Shown here piece by piece: positions 1-10,600 of a DNA stretch of 64,000 bases (position 1 is the stretch's first letter; each line of letters starts with the position of its first letter). The position numbers were made by a program, and so were the translations under genes. Source of the DNA: Gyromitra esculenta (taxonomy: Eukaryota > Ascomycota > Pezizomycetes > Pezizales > Discinaceae); assembly GCA_038503075.1 (NCBI GenBank), contig JBCAML010000016.1:1054001-1118000 (forward strand). The letters run 5' to 3'. Below the pieces are notes generated by a model. It was not told where the DNA came from. It ran no database searches and was given only the letters and a program-made list of their open reading frames with translations.

Positions 1-1
1 T

Positions 2-2386
2 TTCGCTGAGCATCAAGTCCATGTCCGCAAAGTCCTCCAAACCCTTAAAGATAATGACATCCTACTGAAGCCGGAAAAATGTGAGTTCAAAGTACAAACC
101 ACTAAGTACCTCGGTCTTATCCTCACCCCTGATGGCATTATAATGGACGAGGAGAAACTCAAGGCCGTCCGAGAATGGGGAACACCAAAGAGCGTAAAAG
201 ATGTCCAGGCATTCTTAGGTTTTGCCGATTTTTATCGCCGATTCATCCTAGGATTCTCCAAACTTGCCGCCCCCCTCACTGCTCTTACTCGGAAAGGCAT
301 CGCTTTTGAATGGACTATCGAAGCTGATATAGCCTTCGAAAACCTCAAACATGCCTTCACCACTGCTCCGGTCCTTATTCACTTTGATCCTGATAAGAAA
401 ATTATCGTGGAAACGGACGCCTCAGACTTTGTGTCGGGAGGAGTGCTATCCCAGTACGATGATAACGGTGTCCTGCATCCAGTAGCCTTCTTCTCGAAGA
501 AACACTCCCCCGCGGAATGTAACTACGAGATTTACGATAAGGAATTGTTGGCCATTATCCGGGTATTCGAAGAATGGCGCCCTGAGCTTGAAGGATCAAA
601 GCACCCGATTGATGTGATTAGTGACCATAAGAACCTTGAGTATTTTATGAGCACCAAGCAACTCAACCGTCGACAGGCCAGGTGGGCTGAGTACCTATCG
701 CGCTTCGACTTTGTAATCACCTATCGACCAGGCAAGGAAGGAGGGAAACCGGACGCTTTGACTCGGAGATCGGGAGATCTCCCCAAGGAAGGGGATGAAA
801 GATTAGCACACCAGAGCCAAGTGGTGCTAAAGAAAGAAAATATTGACCCCAAGATAAGTTTGTTGTCGGCTTCTTTATCTGATTGACGCCCCCTAGAAAA
901 GCTTTTTCTAGAAGGATATATTACTGACAAGTTTCCACAAAAGATACTCGCGGCACTGAGGAATAAGGACCAGCAGTCAAAGGAGATCACTTTGAGTGAA
1001 TGCACCAATGAGAATAACCGATTGTGCTATCGGGGAAACCTCTACGTACCCAACTTCGACCCTCTTCGCTTGGAAATCATTAAAAGACATCATGACGCCC
1101 CTGCTGCCGGACACCCTGGCAGAGATAAAACCTTTGAACTAATCAGTAGAATCTTTTACTGGCCAAAGATGAGGGAATCAATTAGCCGTTATGTACGCAA
1201 TTGCCATATTTGTCAAAAGGCAAAACCCGTTACCCAACGCACTTCAGGAGTCCTCCGCCCCCTGCCTATACCAAATCGTCCCTGGCAAGAAGTGTCAATG
1301 GACTTCGTAACCGGCCTTCCAGAATCAAACGGATATGATGCCATAATGGTAGTAGTTGACCGCCTATCCAAGATGCGACATCTGGTTCCTTGTAATACTA
1401 CGGTCAACTCCAGAGACGTCGCTGATCTTTACCTACAAAACGTCTGGAAGTTACACGGTTTACCCACGCATATTACCTCTGACCGAGGCACTCAATTCAC
1501 TGCCCATTTTTGGAAAGAACTATGCCAACGTCTCGGAATACAGGCCCGGATGTCCACTGCTTTTCACCCAGAAACCGACGGACAGACAGAGAGACTAAAC
1601 GCGGTTATGGAACAGTACCTACGATCTTATGTATCTTATCAACAAGAGGACTGGAGCAACTGGTTACCTATGGCCGAATTCTCAGCAAATAACCAGGAAT
1701 CTGCGAGTACCAAAGTTTCCCCTTTCTTTGCTAACTATGGGTACCATCCTCGTTTTGATACTACTCTCCTCCCAACCCAAGCGACCCCTCAGAGTCTAGA
1801 TGCCGCTTCGTTTAGTCGAACAATGCAGGAACTCTATAACCATCTACGAACGCAAATAAGGACAGCTCAGGATATTCAAGAAACGGCCACGAATAGACAC
1901 CGCATACCTGCTCCAGCTTACCGAGCCGATGACCATGTCTTCGTTTCAATGAAGAACATTAGAACCTCCCGTAATGCCAGGAAGTTGGATTGGAAATGGA
2001 TGGGACCCTACCCGATCAAGAAGATGGTCTCCCCTTTTGCCTATGAAGTTGACCTTCCATCTTCGGTTAAGTACCACCCTGTCTTTCATGTTTCTCTATT
2101 GAAACCTGCGGCCCATGATGCTCTTGTTGGACAAATCACTCCTCCCCCGGCGCCTGTTGTTGTCAACGATCAAGAAGAATATTATATAGAGAAAATCTTG
2201 GATCAACGGACATATCGCAAGAAGCAACAGTACCTCGTTGAATGGACCGGATATGCTCACCCTACTTGGGAACCGGCGGAAGACCTAGCAGATACTTCGG
2301 CACTGGAAAAGTTTTTAAGTACCTTGACTACGCCTAGTGTTCGCAGGAGCTCACGCTTGAAGGGGGGAGCTACTTTCATGGATTGA
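2..2386 (+). pseudogene. Ty3/gypsy chromovirus pol, 3' half (Gypsy1): end of RT, RNase H, integrase, chromodomain
   Basis: One reading frame runs from the left edge and encodes the end of a reverse transcriptase, an RNase H (ETDASDF, later the conserved DHKNLEYF), an HHCC zinc finger (CHICQK), a DDE integrase core (TSDRGTQF, then ETDGQTERLN) and a C-terminal chromodomain (YLVEWTGYAHPTWEP). The chromodomain places it among chromoviruses, whose integrases are thought to read heterochromatin marks. The frame is broken once, by TGA at 884-886, between RNase H and the integrase zinc finger; the same frame continues on both sides. The protein stop lies just inside the LTR. It is clearly related to, but diverged from, the other two gypsy copies here. 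Gag, protease and most of RT lie outside the window, so how intact the whole element is cannot be judged. Confidence 0.93.
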
Positions 2387-2797
2387 TTTAAGGGATGAGT
2401 CGTGGTTCGAATGGTTGTATAATTTCTTTGTTGTTCGGTTACGTTTTGGGTTATTATAATAATGTCTTTGTGTTTCGGTTGTTGTCGGGTTGTTGTGGGT
2501 GTTATTGAAAAGCGGGGTATTTAAGGAAAGATTGTTGGTTGTTCTTGTTCTTCTTCTTCTTCTTTCCTTAAGCAACGTTCTCGTTTACCTTCTCCGGTAT
2601 CTATTGCAATACAATCTCGGTTCTACCTCAGAACCTTCGCTGTCGCTGTGAACCATCGTCGATACTTCGCCTTGAAGTATACCTCCAGTAGAACTTGTAG
2701 AAACACTGCACTCTTCGAACGTGTTAGAACCTCGTTTAAGTAGCACTGCTCACCTTCAGGGATACTGAAGGGCTTAACGAGGGACTGAACCGTGAGA
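2374..2797 (+). repeat. 3' LTR of Gypsy1 (LTR1 family)
   Basis: This 424-bp LTR directly follows a purine-rich tract (AAGGGGGGAG, a polypurine tract) at the end of pol. It starts TTTCATGG and ends CCGTGAGA, as do the other LTR1 copies in the window. It contains the conserved block TTAAGCAACGTTCTCG. The right flank (GTTGTATAATTT) matches a position about 40 bp into an LTR1, so Gypsy1 appears to have inserted into an older LTR1. Confidence 0.85.
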
Positions 2798-3090
2798 GTT
2801 GTATAATTTCTTTGTTGTTCGGTTATATTTGGGTTATTGGGATAATGACTTTGTGTTTCGGTTGTTGCCTGGTTATCGTTGGTGTTACAAGGAAAAGCGG
2901 GGTATTTAAGTGAAGGATTTCGGTTGTCTTTGTTTCTCTTCTTCTTCTTCTTTCCTTAAGCAACGTTCTCGTTACCTTCTGCTGTAACTCATCGAAATAC
3001 CATCTCGATTCTATCTCAGAATCCTCGCTGTCGCTGTCTCCCTTGCTGCCCTTATCTCGCCTTGAGATAACAGTTATCCTCGTAGAACTT
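2798..3090 (+). repeat. Truncated older LTR1 copy
   Basis: The sequence matches LTR1 from about its 40th base (GTTGTATAATTTC) through the AAGCAACGTTCTCG block, then diverges around 3,085 before reaching the usual 3' end. It is the remnant into which Gypsy1 inserted; the missing first 40 bp should lie left of Gypsy1, outside the window. Confidence 0.7.
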
Positions 3091-3512
3091 GTAGCTGACG
3101 CACTCTATCACGCTAGCATTTCTTGAACGTGTTGTCATGCTCAAGAAGACTGCCTTCTTCGCACCAACGGGGAATCTTGAAGAGAACTAGCTGAACGTGT
3201 TGAGCTGCGTAGGAGCGCAGTAGCATCATAAGTAGAATGCTTTACTGAAGAATAGCTTATCTGTCTGTAAGTGAGGCCCTAATGGGAGAAGCGTCGGCAA
3301 TATCACTCCCTTTAGCGTACTCGAATGGTGTACGTATCTTAGCCACAGGTCAGCGATCGTTAGCCACGATGCTGTTTCCCAGTCCCATGCGGAAGTCAAC
3401 TAAGCAGTTGAGCAGGTCATGTCTTAGCGATAGAGCAGCGACTTTACACACTGGGATCTAAGAGAAGTAATCGATTAGCATAGTACAGCAATACAGAATG
3501 ATTTCAGTATTA
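3091..3512. other. Unassigned repeat-island sequence
   Basis: No coding potential, LTR or tRNA was recognised. It lies between an LTR1 remnant and a TGT...ACA element and may be the decayed tail of an older insertion. Confidence 0.4.
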
Positions 3513-4471
3513 ACGTAAGACACCGGTACAAAATCTTCTTACCACACAGAAATGTGTAAGATAGGCTTTAGATAAATAATCTGTGACGTTTATATCCGTC
3601 TGCTATCCGCAACACAATACACATGCGCGCAAGTCCTAATCGCTTCTTATGAACCGCTAAAAGATAACCGTAGGGTTCAAAGTAGGGATCGAGCAAAGTT
3701 CCGTGAAGAACTTCCAATAGTAAGGTTTTAATAACTAACGCTGAAGGGCCAAGCGCTTGCTAAGCGAGATAAAAGTAATTCACAAGAAAAAGAAAGTAAA
3801 TTGCATGGAAGTACATTTGCTAGAAACAATATAATATTGATAAGGATCGTTCTTCATCGCTAATGATCTGACTCAGAGTTTACATCCACTGCAAGAGTAT
3901 TTATAATGCCTCCTCTCTACTATGCTTGGGTATAGTGTGGTTTAGAGGCGCTAACTACTATGATAACATGAAACAACTTCGCCTTATCTCCATAACTGAT
4001 ACTCCATTGAATTCCCTGGCCCCGATCCGCAATTCTCCAAGCAGTATGCATGTAGGTAACATGGGAGTTACGTATTTGTCTTCATTGCGTTCGTCTCTTC
4101 GAGACGATCATTTCGCCTATCCGAATCGTCGCGAAGATTGCGTTCCCTTATCTTTGTCAGTTTGTAACTCCGCCAGTTTTGGTCCGATTCGCAATCCGTT
4201 TGAACCACAGCGAAGCCAGACACTTCCCCTACATACCCTCCGGGTCCCATTCCGCCGGGCGGGTTTGCTTGTCGGCCTAGGGGTTACTTTTGTCTTCCGG
4301 GACAGGGCTTTTCTGGTACTGTCCCCCTTCTCCCAAATACTATACCTACTGGAAGGATTGGAGGCAGGGTAACAGGCTCCAGTCCCGATCCGGAAGGTGC
4401 TAAAGTAGGGTAACTCCAAAGATAGGGTAACTCCAGGGCCAGGAACTCCTTCAAAAGGTACAGGTATAACA
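3513..4471 (+). mobile_element. TGT...ACA element F (subfamily II, no tRNA-like end)
   Basis: The left end (GTAAGACACCGGTAC ... TTACCACACAG) is a decayed form of the TGTAAGACCGG terminus found at 9,564, 17,308 and 19,133. The centre (GCTATCCGCAACACAATACAC, then GGTTCAAAGTAGGGATCGAGC) is shared by the family. The right end, from about 3,900 to GGTATAACA at 4,471, matches the element at 17,273-18,945 in inverse orientation and differs from the tRNA-like end of the other copies. Open frames inside it have no recognisable domain. Confidence 0.7.
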
Positions 4472-4692
4472 AGAAGTGCAGTAAGAACGTTGCTTAAAGA
4501 AAAGAGAAGAAAAGAGAAGAAAAGAGAAGAAAACCACAACAACCGTCTAAAAACCAGTCCTTATATACCCTGCAATCCCTCTCGTGACTCATAACCGAAA
4601 CGTAACCAAACAACAAAGACATTATGAAAACCTATCATCCGCTGCGTCCATCACTACCCGAACCCTAACCCATCACTTCATTTCATCTGTGA
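4472..4692 (-). repeat. LTR1 fragment, reverse orientation
   Basis: Reverse-complement LTR1 sequence (AACGTTGCTTAAAG ... ending CATCTGTGAAA). Its 3' portion is missing. It cuts off the C-terminal end of the copia reverse transcriptase just after the RILR motif. Confidence 0.65.
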
Positions 4693-5898
4693 AACTCGTT
4701 GAACCTTAGTATTCTTTTGACTGCTGTCCAATGGTCTGGACCAGGTTTGGTTGAAAAGGATGACAGGAAGGTTACTGAGAATGTTAGGTCGGGTCTGGTT
4801 CCGATTGCTGTGTACATCAGTGATCCTATGATTTCCTGGTACCTCGTAATTTCTGCGGGAGTGGTGGTTCCTTCTGGTGCTGGAGTAAGTCCATTATTCT
4901 CCAGCAGCGTTTTTACTGGTCGGCAATCTGTCATGTCGAAGCGTTCTAGGACCCGTTCGAGATAGGCTGTTTGATCAAGTTTTATACAGTCTGGAGTATA
5001 AGTAACTCTTATCCTGACGATCCAATTAACAGGGCCTTTGTTCGTCATTCGAAACACTGTTTCTAAGTGATCAGCAACTCGTTGATCTTCTTTGGCATTG
5101 GTCAAAAAGGTTGCAAGGTTGTCAACGAAAGCTGCTAGAATGAGTGTGTTCTCCTGGTTAATAAACACGCTGGGATCGAAAGTACTCCTCCTAAGACCAA
5201 GAGTTTGTAGTTCGTGGAATAGTACACTGTGCCATTCTCGAGGAGATTGTTTCAGACCGTACAAGGTTTTCTGAAGTTTTAGCACGCAGTTGTTACCTCT
5301 TTCGTATCCTTCCGGCTGTTTCAAGTACACTTCTTCTTGTAGTTCTCCATTGAGAAAAGCATTTTTGACATTGCTTTGTCGACTGGTCCAGTTCCCTTGA
5401 TGGCTCGCCTTTATTGCAAACAAAATTCGTATCGACTCGTAGCGGAAGACTGGTAAGAAAGTTTTGTTGTAATCTATTCCCTGAATCTGAGAGTACCCTT
5501 TGGCCACGAAGTGTGCTTTGTGTCGAATGATATTTCCGTCTGGTCCTAGTTTCAGGTGATAAACCCACCTACTCTTGACTACCTTCTTTCCTTGGGGTCT
5601 TTGTACCACAGTCCACACTTGGTTTCCCTTCACTGCCTGATATTCCTCATCCATAGCTTCTATCCATTTTTCTTTGTCTGGTCCGGTAGTTGCTTCTTGG
5701 AAGTTCTGGGGTCCTCCAGTAATGAGAAGTGCTTCTTCGTCAAAACGTTGGGGAGGTTTCGTGACGCGATCGGATCTCCTTAGTGCTTCCTGAAAACTCA
5801 GCGTCGTTCTCTCTTTTTCTTTTCTGGCTTTTGGCGGTTCCCAAACATTCTTCTGATTTTCAAGATGAGGAAAGACTGAGGATGCTGGCGCTCTCGAG
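4693..5898 (-). pseudogene. Copia reverse transcriptase (RVT_2) remnant
   Basis: The frame contains RVT_2 landmarks: VKSRWVYHLKLGPDG, HKAHFVAKGYSQ, the LYGLKQSPREW segment and ending GTRPDLTF. The catalytic box, normally YVDD, reads FVDN here, so the enzyme would be inactive. The start is cut by Gypsy2 at 5,899 and the end by an LTR1 at 4,692. The upstream part (SDRVTKPPQRF) is the usual linker between integrase and RT. Confidence 0.92.
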
Positions 5899-6317
5899 TT
5901 TCATGGATGGTTGTCGCGTTGGAGTACGGATGTTTCATTGTTTTATTCGGGCGCATGGGTGCGTGGCTGTGCGGTTATCTTTTCTTTTCTTTTGGTTTCC
6001 TTTTACAATGAGTCAGACATGTGTCATCGAAAGGTCGGATTTTGGGTATATAAGCAAGAGGAAGACCCTCCTGTTGTACTTTTCCTTCTTCTCTCTTTAA
6101 GCAACGTCTTCTATTGTCCACTCTTGTATTTTACAATATAAACCTCGATTACATCTCGTAATCCTTCGTCGTCGCTGTCTTTAAGTCATCTGGACTTAAA
6201 CCAATTGTAGAGCCTGTAGAATCTTCGTACGCTTTCCTGTTGCTGGTTTCCCGTTCAAGTAGCACTGCTCATCTCGAGGGATACTCGAGAGCTTGACAAG
6301 AAACCAGCCCCTTGAGA
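5899..6317 (+). repeat. 5' LTR of Gypsy2 (LTR2 family)
   Basis: This 419-bp LTR starts TTTCATGG and ends CCTTGAGA. A TATA box (TATATAAG, 6,047) precedes the block TTTAAGCAACGTC (6,096-6,108), which probably marks the start of the element RNA. It matches the 3' LTR at 12,181 with scattered differences, so the insertion is not recent. Confidence 0.93.
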
Positions 6318-6330
6318 TTACGTTGCTTCC
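6318..6330 (+). other. Predicted self-primer binding site of Gypsy2
   Basis: Directly after the LTR there is no tRNA-primer site of the usual TGG type. Instead ACGTTGCTT (6,320-6,328) is the exact reverse complement of AAGCAACGT at 6,099-6,107 within the LTR. This layout is known from the self-priming Tf1/sushi group. The same pair exists in Gypsy3. Confidence 0.6.
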
Positions 6331-6374
6331 GCATCTACACCCTCTACCGCTGCTCACCCCCCACCAACTTTACC

Positions 6375-7619
6375 ATGAGCAACCCCGCCCCTGCACCCTG
6401 GACTTTCCCTACTTTTGAGAACTTCCAAGCCGCCGCCAACGCCGACCTCGCCTCCGCCTATGAGGAAATCCGCTCACACTATCAACAACGGGTAGATAAC
6501 CTTACCTACGCAGACCTGCAGCTTGAGGAAGCCACTCAAGAGCGGAACAACATGACGGCAAGGTTTAACACCTGCCAGTCCCAACTACAGGCAGCCGAAG
6601 CAGAGGTCGCTCGCCTTCGCAACGCCGCCCCCCCACCGCCTGCACCACCACCTCCCGCGCCTCCGGCACATACCCAAGGAGGCTGATCAGACAAAATGCC
6701 TGACCCAGATAAATTCAACGGGTCTCGCGACAAACTTCCCGGGTTCGTTCTACAACTCAGGTCAAAACTCTCGGTTAACGCCGACCGATTCTCCAACAGC
6801 AACAATATGATATTGTATGCTATTAGCCGTCTTGAGGGAGCAGCCCTTGAACAAATTCGCCACTCCGTCCTTCCTGACGGAACTACCACCTGGAATTCCG
6901 CCGCCGACCTGATCACCGCTCTGGAAACGGCCTTTGGCGACCCCGACCCCCTCGGTACCGCCCGCCGTGAACTACATCAACTCCGACAAGGAAAGAGGGA
7001 TTTTTCCGCTTATCTTGCCGACTTTCAACGCATCATGGGGCGCCTTAACTATGATGAGTCCGCTAAGAACGACGCTCTGGAGTTTGGCATGTCGGACGAG
7101 CTAAAAGAAGCAGTAGTAACTGTTGCTGATTTTCCCACCACCTTCACTTCCCTCTGCGCCTTCCTCCTTCGCCTAGATAACCGTATCCGAGCAAGAAGAG
7201 AGGAAAAGAAGAACGCTGCCCACAACACCATGGGACAATTCACCGCCCCTGCCGCCGCCCCTGCCGCTTTTACCCCTACCTCCTCCTTTGCCCCTGGAGG
7301 ACTTGCCCCCATGGATCTCTCCTTCGGCCGCACTACTACCTCTCGTCCTGCCCCTGAACAACGCTACGTCCAGGTTAACGGAAGAAGAAAGCTGTCAGCC
7401 GAAGAAAAAACATGGAGACAGACCAACAACCGATGCCTGTTCTGTGCCGGAGAAGGGCACATTTTTTCCAACTGCCCCTCCGCCTCAAAACGCCCCGCCA
7501 TGAGAGGAGCTGTTATCAACGCCGCTGCCGCCCCTCCCGCCCCTTCTGTTTTTCCGCCCCGATTGCCACCCCGTTTTCCTGCCTTCAATGCAGCAGACTC
7601 AGTTGAGTCTTTAAACTAG
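6375..7619 (+). pseudogene. gag of Gypsy2 (capsid and CCHC nucleocapsid), one nonsense codon
   Basis: About 414 codons starting at MSNPAPAPW. An N-terminal helical segment (about residues 15-75) is followed by a proline run, a retrotransposon gag/capsid domain (GSRDKLPGFVLQLRSKL to FLLRLDNRI, about 110-270) and a zinc knuckle (CLFCAGEGHIFSNC, about 360-373). TGA at 6,684-6,686 interrupts it where the sister copy has an arginine codon; the frame is otherwise open. The natural stop is TAG at 7,617-7,619, and pol follows in the -1 frame. Gag would build the particle and bind the RNA. Confidence 0.9.
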
Positions 7620-7654
7620 TTCAACCAGAGTCGCCTTGTGACCCTGCTCTGGTT
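7610..7654 (+). promoter_or_regulatory. Programmed -1 ribosomal frameshift signal, gag-pol of Gypsy2
   Basis: T TTA AAC (7,610-7,616) is a classical X-XXY-YYZ slippery heptamer in the gag frame and is followed at once by the gag stop TAG. Six bases downstream, AACCAGAG (7,623-7,630) pairs perfectly with CTCTGGTT (7,647-7,654) around a 16-nt loop. The pol frame is open through the heptamer and lies exactly one base back. Gypsy3 keeps all of this with a compensatory A-U to G-C change. Confidence 0.85.
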
Positions 7655-10600
7655 CCCTTTTCTCCTTTGTCAGCGTTCTCTATCTCTGGGTTTTCAGTGT
7701 CGGATGTGTGTGTGGAGGATAACTTGGATGGGGAACATTTTGTAGTTTCATGTAGCCTTTCCCACCAAAATAAAATTATAAAAACACACGCACTTCTTGA
7801 CACTGGAGCCTCAGGGTTCGCTTTCATTGACGAAAACTTTGTGCGTCACCATTCCCTGCCCCTATCTCCCCTCAAAACCCCCCGCCAATTAGAAGTCATT
7901 GATGGCCGAACAATTGCCTCGGGAGATATCACCAATCTCTGCCACCTAGAACTCTCTATTCAACAACACATTGAGAGAGTCCCTTTCTTCGTCACCAAAC
8001 TAGGCCATTACCCCCTAGTACTCGGTATTCCCTGGATGAACCTCCATGACGTTCACCTACAATTTGCAAACAAAAGCATTGAATTCAACTCTGAGTTCTG
8101 CACCACCCACTGTGCCCCCAAGCAACCCATCGTTTCGGTCGACGCAATCCCATCACCAGCCAAACTCAACGCAGCCTTTATCGGCGCTGCCAGTTTCCGC
8201 TTACTCGCTAGAAAAAAGGGTATCCAGGTCTATTCTATGTCCCTCTATGAAATCAATAGAGTTCTTGATAGCAAGACTACTAAAGAAGAATGGAGACAAC
8301 GAATACCTGCCGAATACCACGAGTACCTGGATATGTTTGATAAAGCAAAAGCACAAGGACTCCCCCCCCGCCGCCCCTATGACCACCGCATCACCCTCCA
8401 AGAAGGCAAGGAACCCCCATTCGGCCCACTCTACGGCATGTCACGAGATGAACTTCTAGTTCTTAAGAAGTACATCGAAGACAACTTAGAAAAAGGGTTT
8501 ATCCGTGCCAGTTCATCTTCTGCCGGTTCCCCAGTCCTCTTCGCCGCCAAACCCGATGGTTCCCTCCGCCTTTGTGTCGATTATCGTGGCCTCAACGCTC
8601 TCACGGTTAAGGACCGATATACTTCCCCCCTAATTAAAGAAACCTTGGATCGCCTTGCAAAAGCTCAGTGGTACTCCAAACTCGACCTCCGCGACGGTTT
8701 TCACCAAATTCGTATCGCCGAGGGAGAAGAATGGAAAACAGCCTTTCGGCCTTACTAATGCCCCCGGTACATTCCAACGATTCGTGAACGATTCACTCCG
8801 AGAATACCTAGATCTTTTCTGCACGGCCTACCTCGATGACATCCTCATCTACAGCGATACCCTTATTGAACACAAGGTACATGTCAGACAGGTCCTCGAC
8901 GCCCTCAAAGCCAACAACATTCTTCTCAAACCTGAGAAGTGTGAATTCCATGTGCAGTCCATTAAATACCTCGGTCTAATCCTTACCCCCGAAGGCATCA
9001 AGATGGACGATGATAAATTAAAAGCCGTCCGGGATTGGAACCGCCCAAAATCAATTAAAGACGTACAAGCCTTTCTTGGTTTCGCGAATTTCTACCGTAG
9101 ATTTATCTTGGGATTTTCTCACCTCGCCGCCCCCCTCACCGCCTTCACGAAAAAAGGCACCGTCTTTGAATGGACCGTCGAAGCCGAGCTTGCTTTCGAA
9201 GCTCTCAAAGATGCCTTTACTAAGGCCCCCGTACCCATCCACTTCGATCCCAGAAAAAAGATCTTCGTTGAATCTGACGCTTCCGACTTCGTCTCCGGTG
9301 GTGTCCTCTCTCAGCTCGACGACCAAGGCATACTGCACCCCGTGGCATTCTTCTCTAAGAAACATTCACCTGCCGAATGTAACTATGAGATATACGACAA
9401 AGAATTGCTAGCCATCATCCGCTGCTTCGAGGAATGGAGACCCGAACTTGAAGGATCCGAATTACCCATATCTGTCATTACCGACCATAAAAACTTAGAG
9501 TACTTTATGACTACTAAGCAACTCAACCGGAGACAAGTTAGATGGGCGGAATACCTCTCACGTTGTAAGACCGGTACTTCTTACCGCACAGGGAATCTCC
9601 AAGAAGCTTTAGATAACAATCTAGACGCTATAACCTGCCCGGTTGCTGTCCGCAACACAATACACAGGCGCAAGTCCTAACTGCTTCTTATGAACCGCTA
9701 AAAGATAACCGTAGGGTTCAAAGTAGGGATCGAGCAAGTTCCGTGAAGAACTTCCAATAGTAAGGTTTTAATAACTAACGCTGAAGGGTCCTGGCCCTAT
9801 ATATAGTTTGAATATCGCTTGCTTTGCTTGTTGGGTATTGTGTTCGTTCGAATATACTCTTCGTCTAACCTATCTGGAAGGATGAGGTCTGTTGTGGACA
9901 CGTCGTGACTTTGAGGTTCGTGTTGCGTAAAGCAACAACAAAGTCTCTTGAAGAAATAAAAGATTCTTTGCATGAAGAAAGTATTACTTGAAGATGAAAT
10001 GAACGCAGGACCTTGAGAGTATGAATGAAAGTTGTATACTGCTAAGCTATACAATATAATATTGATAAGGCTCGTTCTTCGTCGCTAATGATCAGGAAGA
10101 AGACCCTTCTCAACGGTAGAACACTGGACTACTTATAGTAGTCAAGCGTCGAATACAAAGGCTATGTAATAACATGAACTAACATGAAGTAATCCCATAA
10201 ACCCTGAACGCTTTCCTTTGCTCCTACCCCTCTCATTATCGTATGGCGTGATTGTCGGAATTAACCGGCGACACAACGTATAAGCGAATAGGGGAAGTGT
10301 CGATCGAAAGAGTCGGCCATTGATGACTCAAGGAAACCAAACATCCAATCCGGATCTTATTAATAATCAACCAAGATTAATAATAACCGACATGGTCGGG
10401 GATTGAACGCTAGTCCATATGCGCATCGTAAGCGAACTCAAGTCGTAACCAACTAAGCTACCAATAGGTATAACACATGTTTTGACTTTGTCATTACATA
10501 CCGACCGGGAGTACAAGGAGGAAAGCCGGACACTCGACTCGGAGATCGGAGATCTCACTGAAGAAGGGGATGAAAGACTACAACACCAACACCAAGTAGT

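Noticed and set aside
9797..10054. Open frame in TGT...ACA element A as a transposase or accessory protein
   Set aside because: It is not conserved among the sister elements, which carry stops and indels there.
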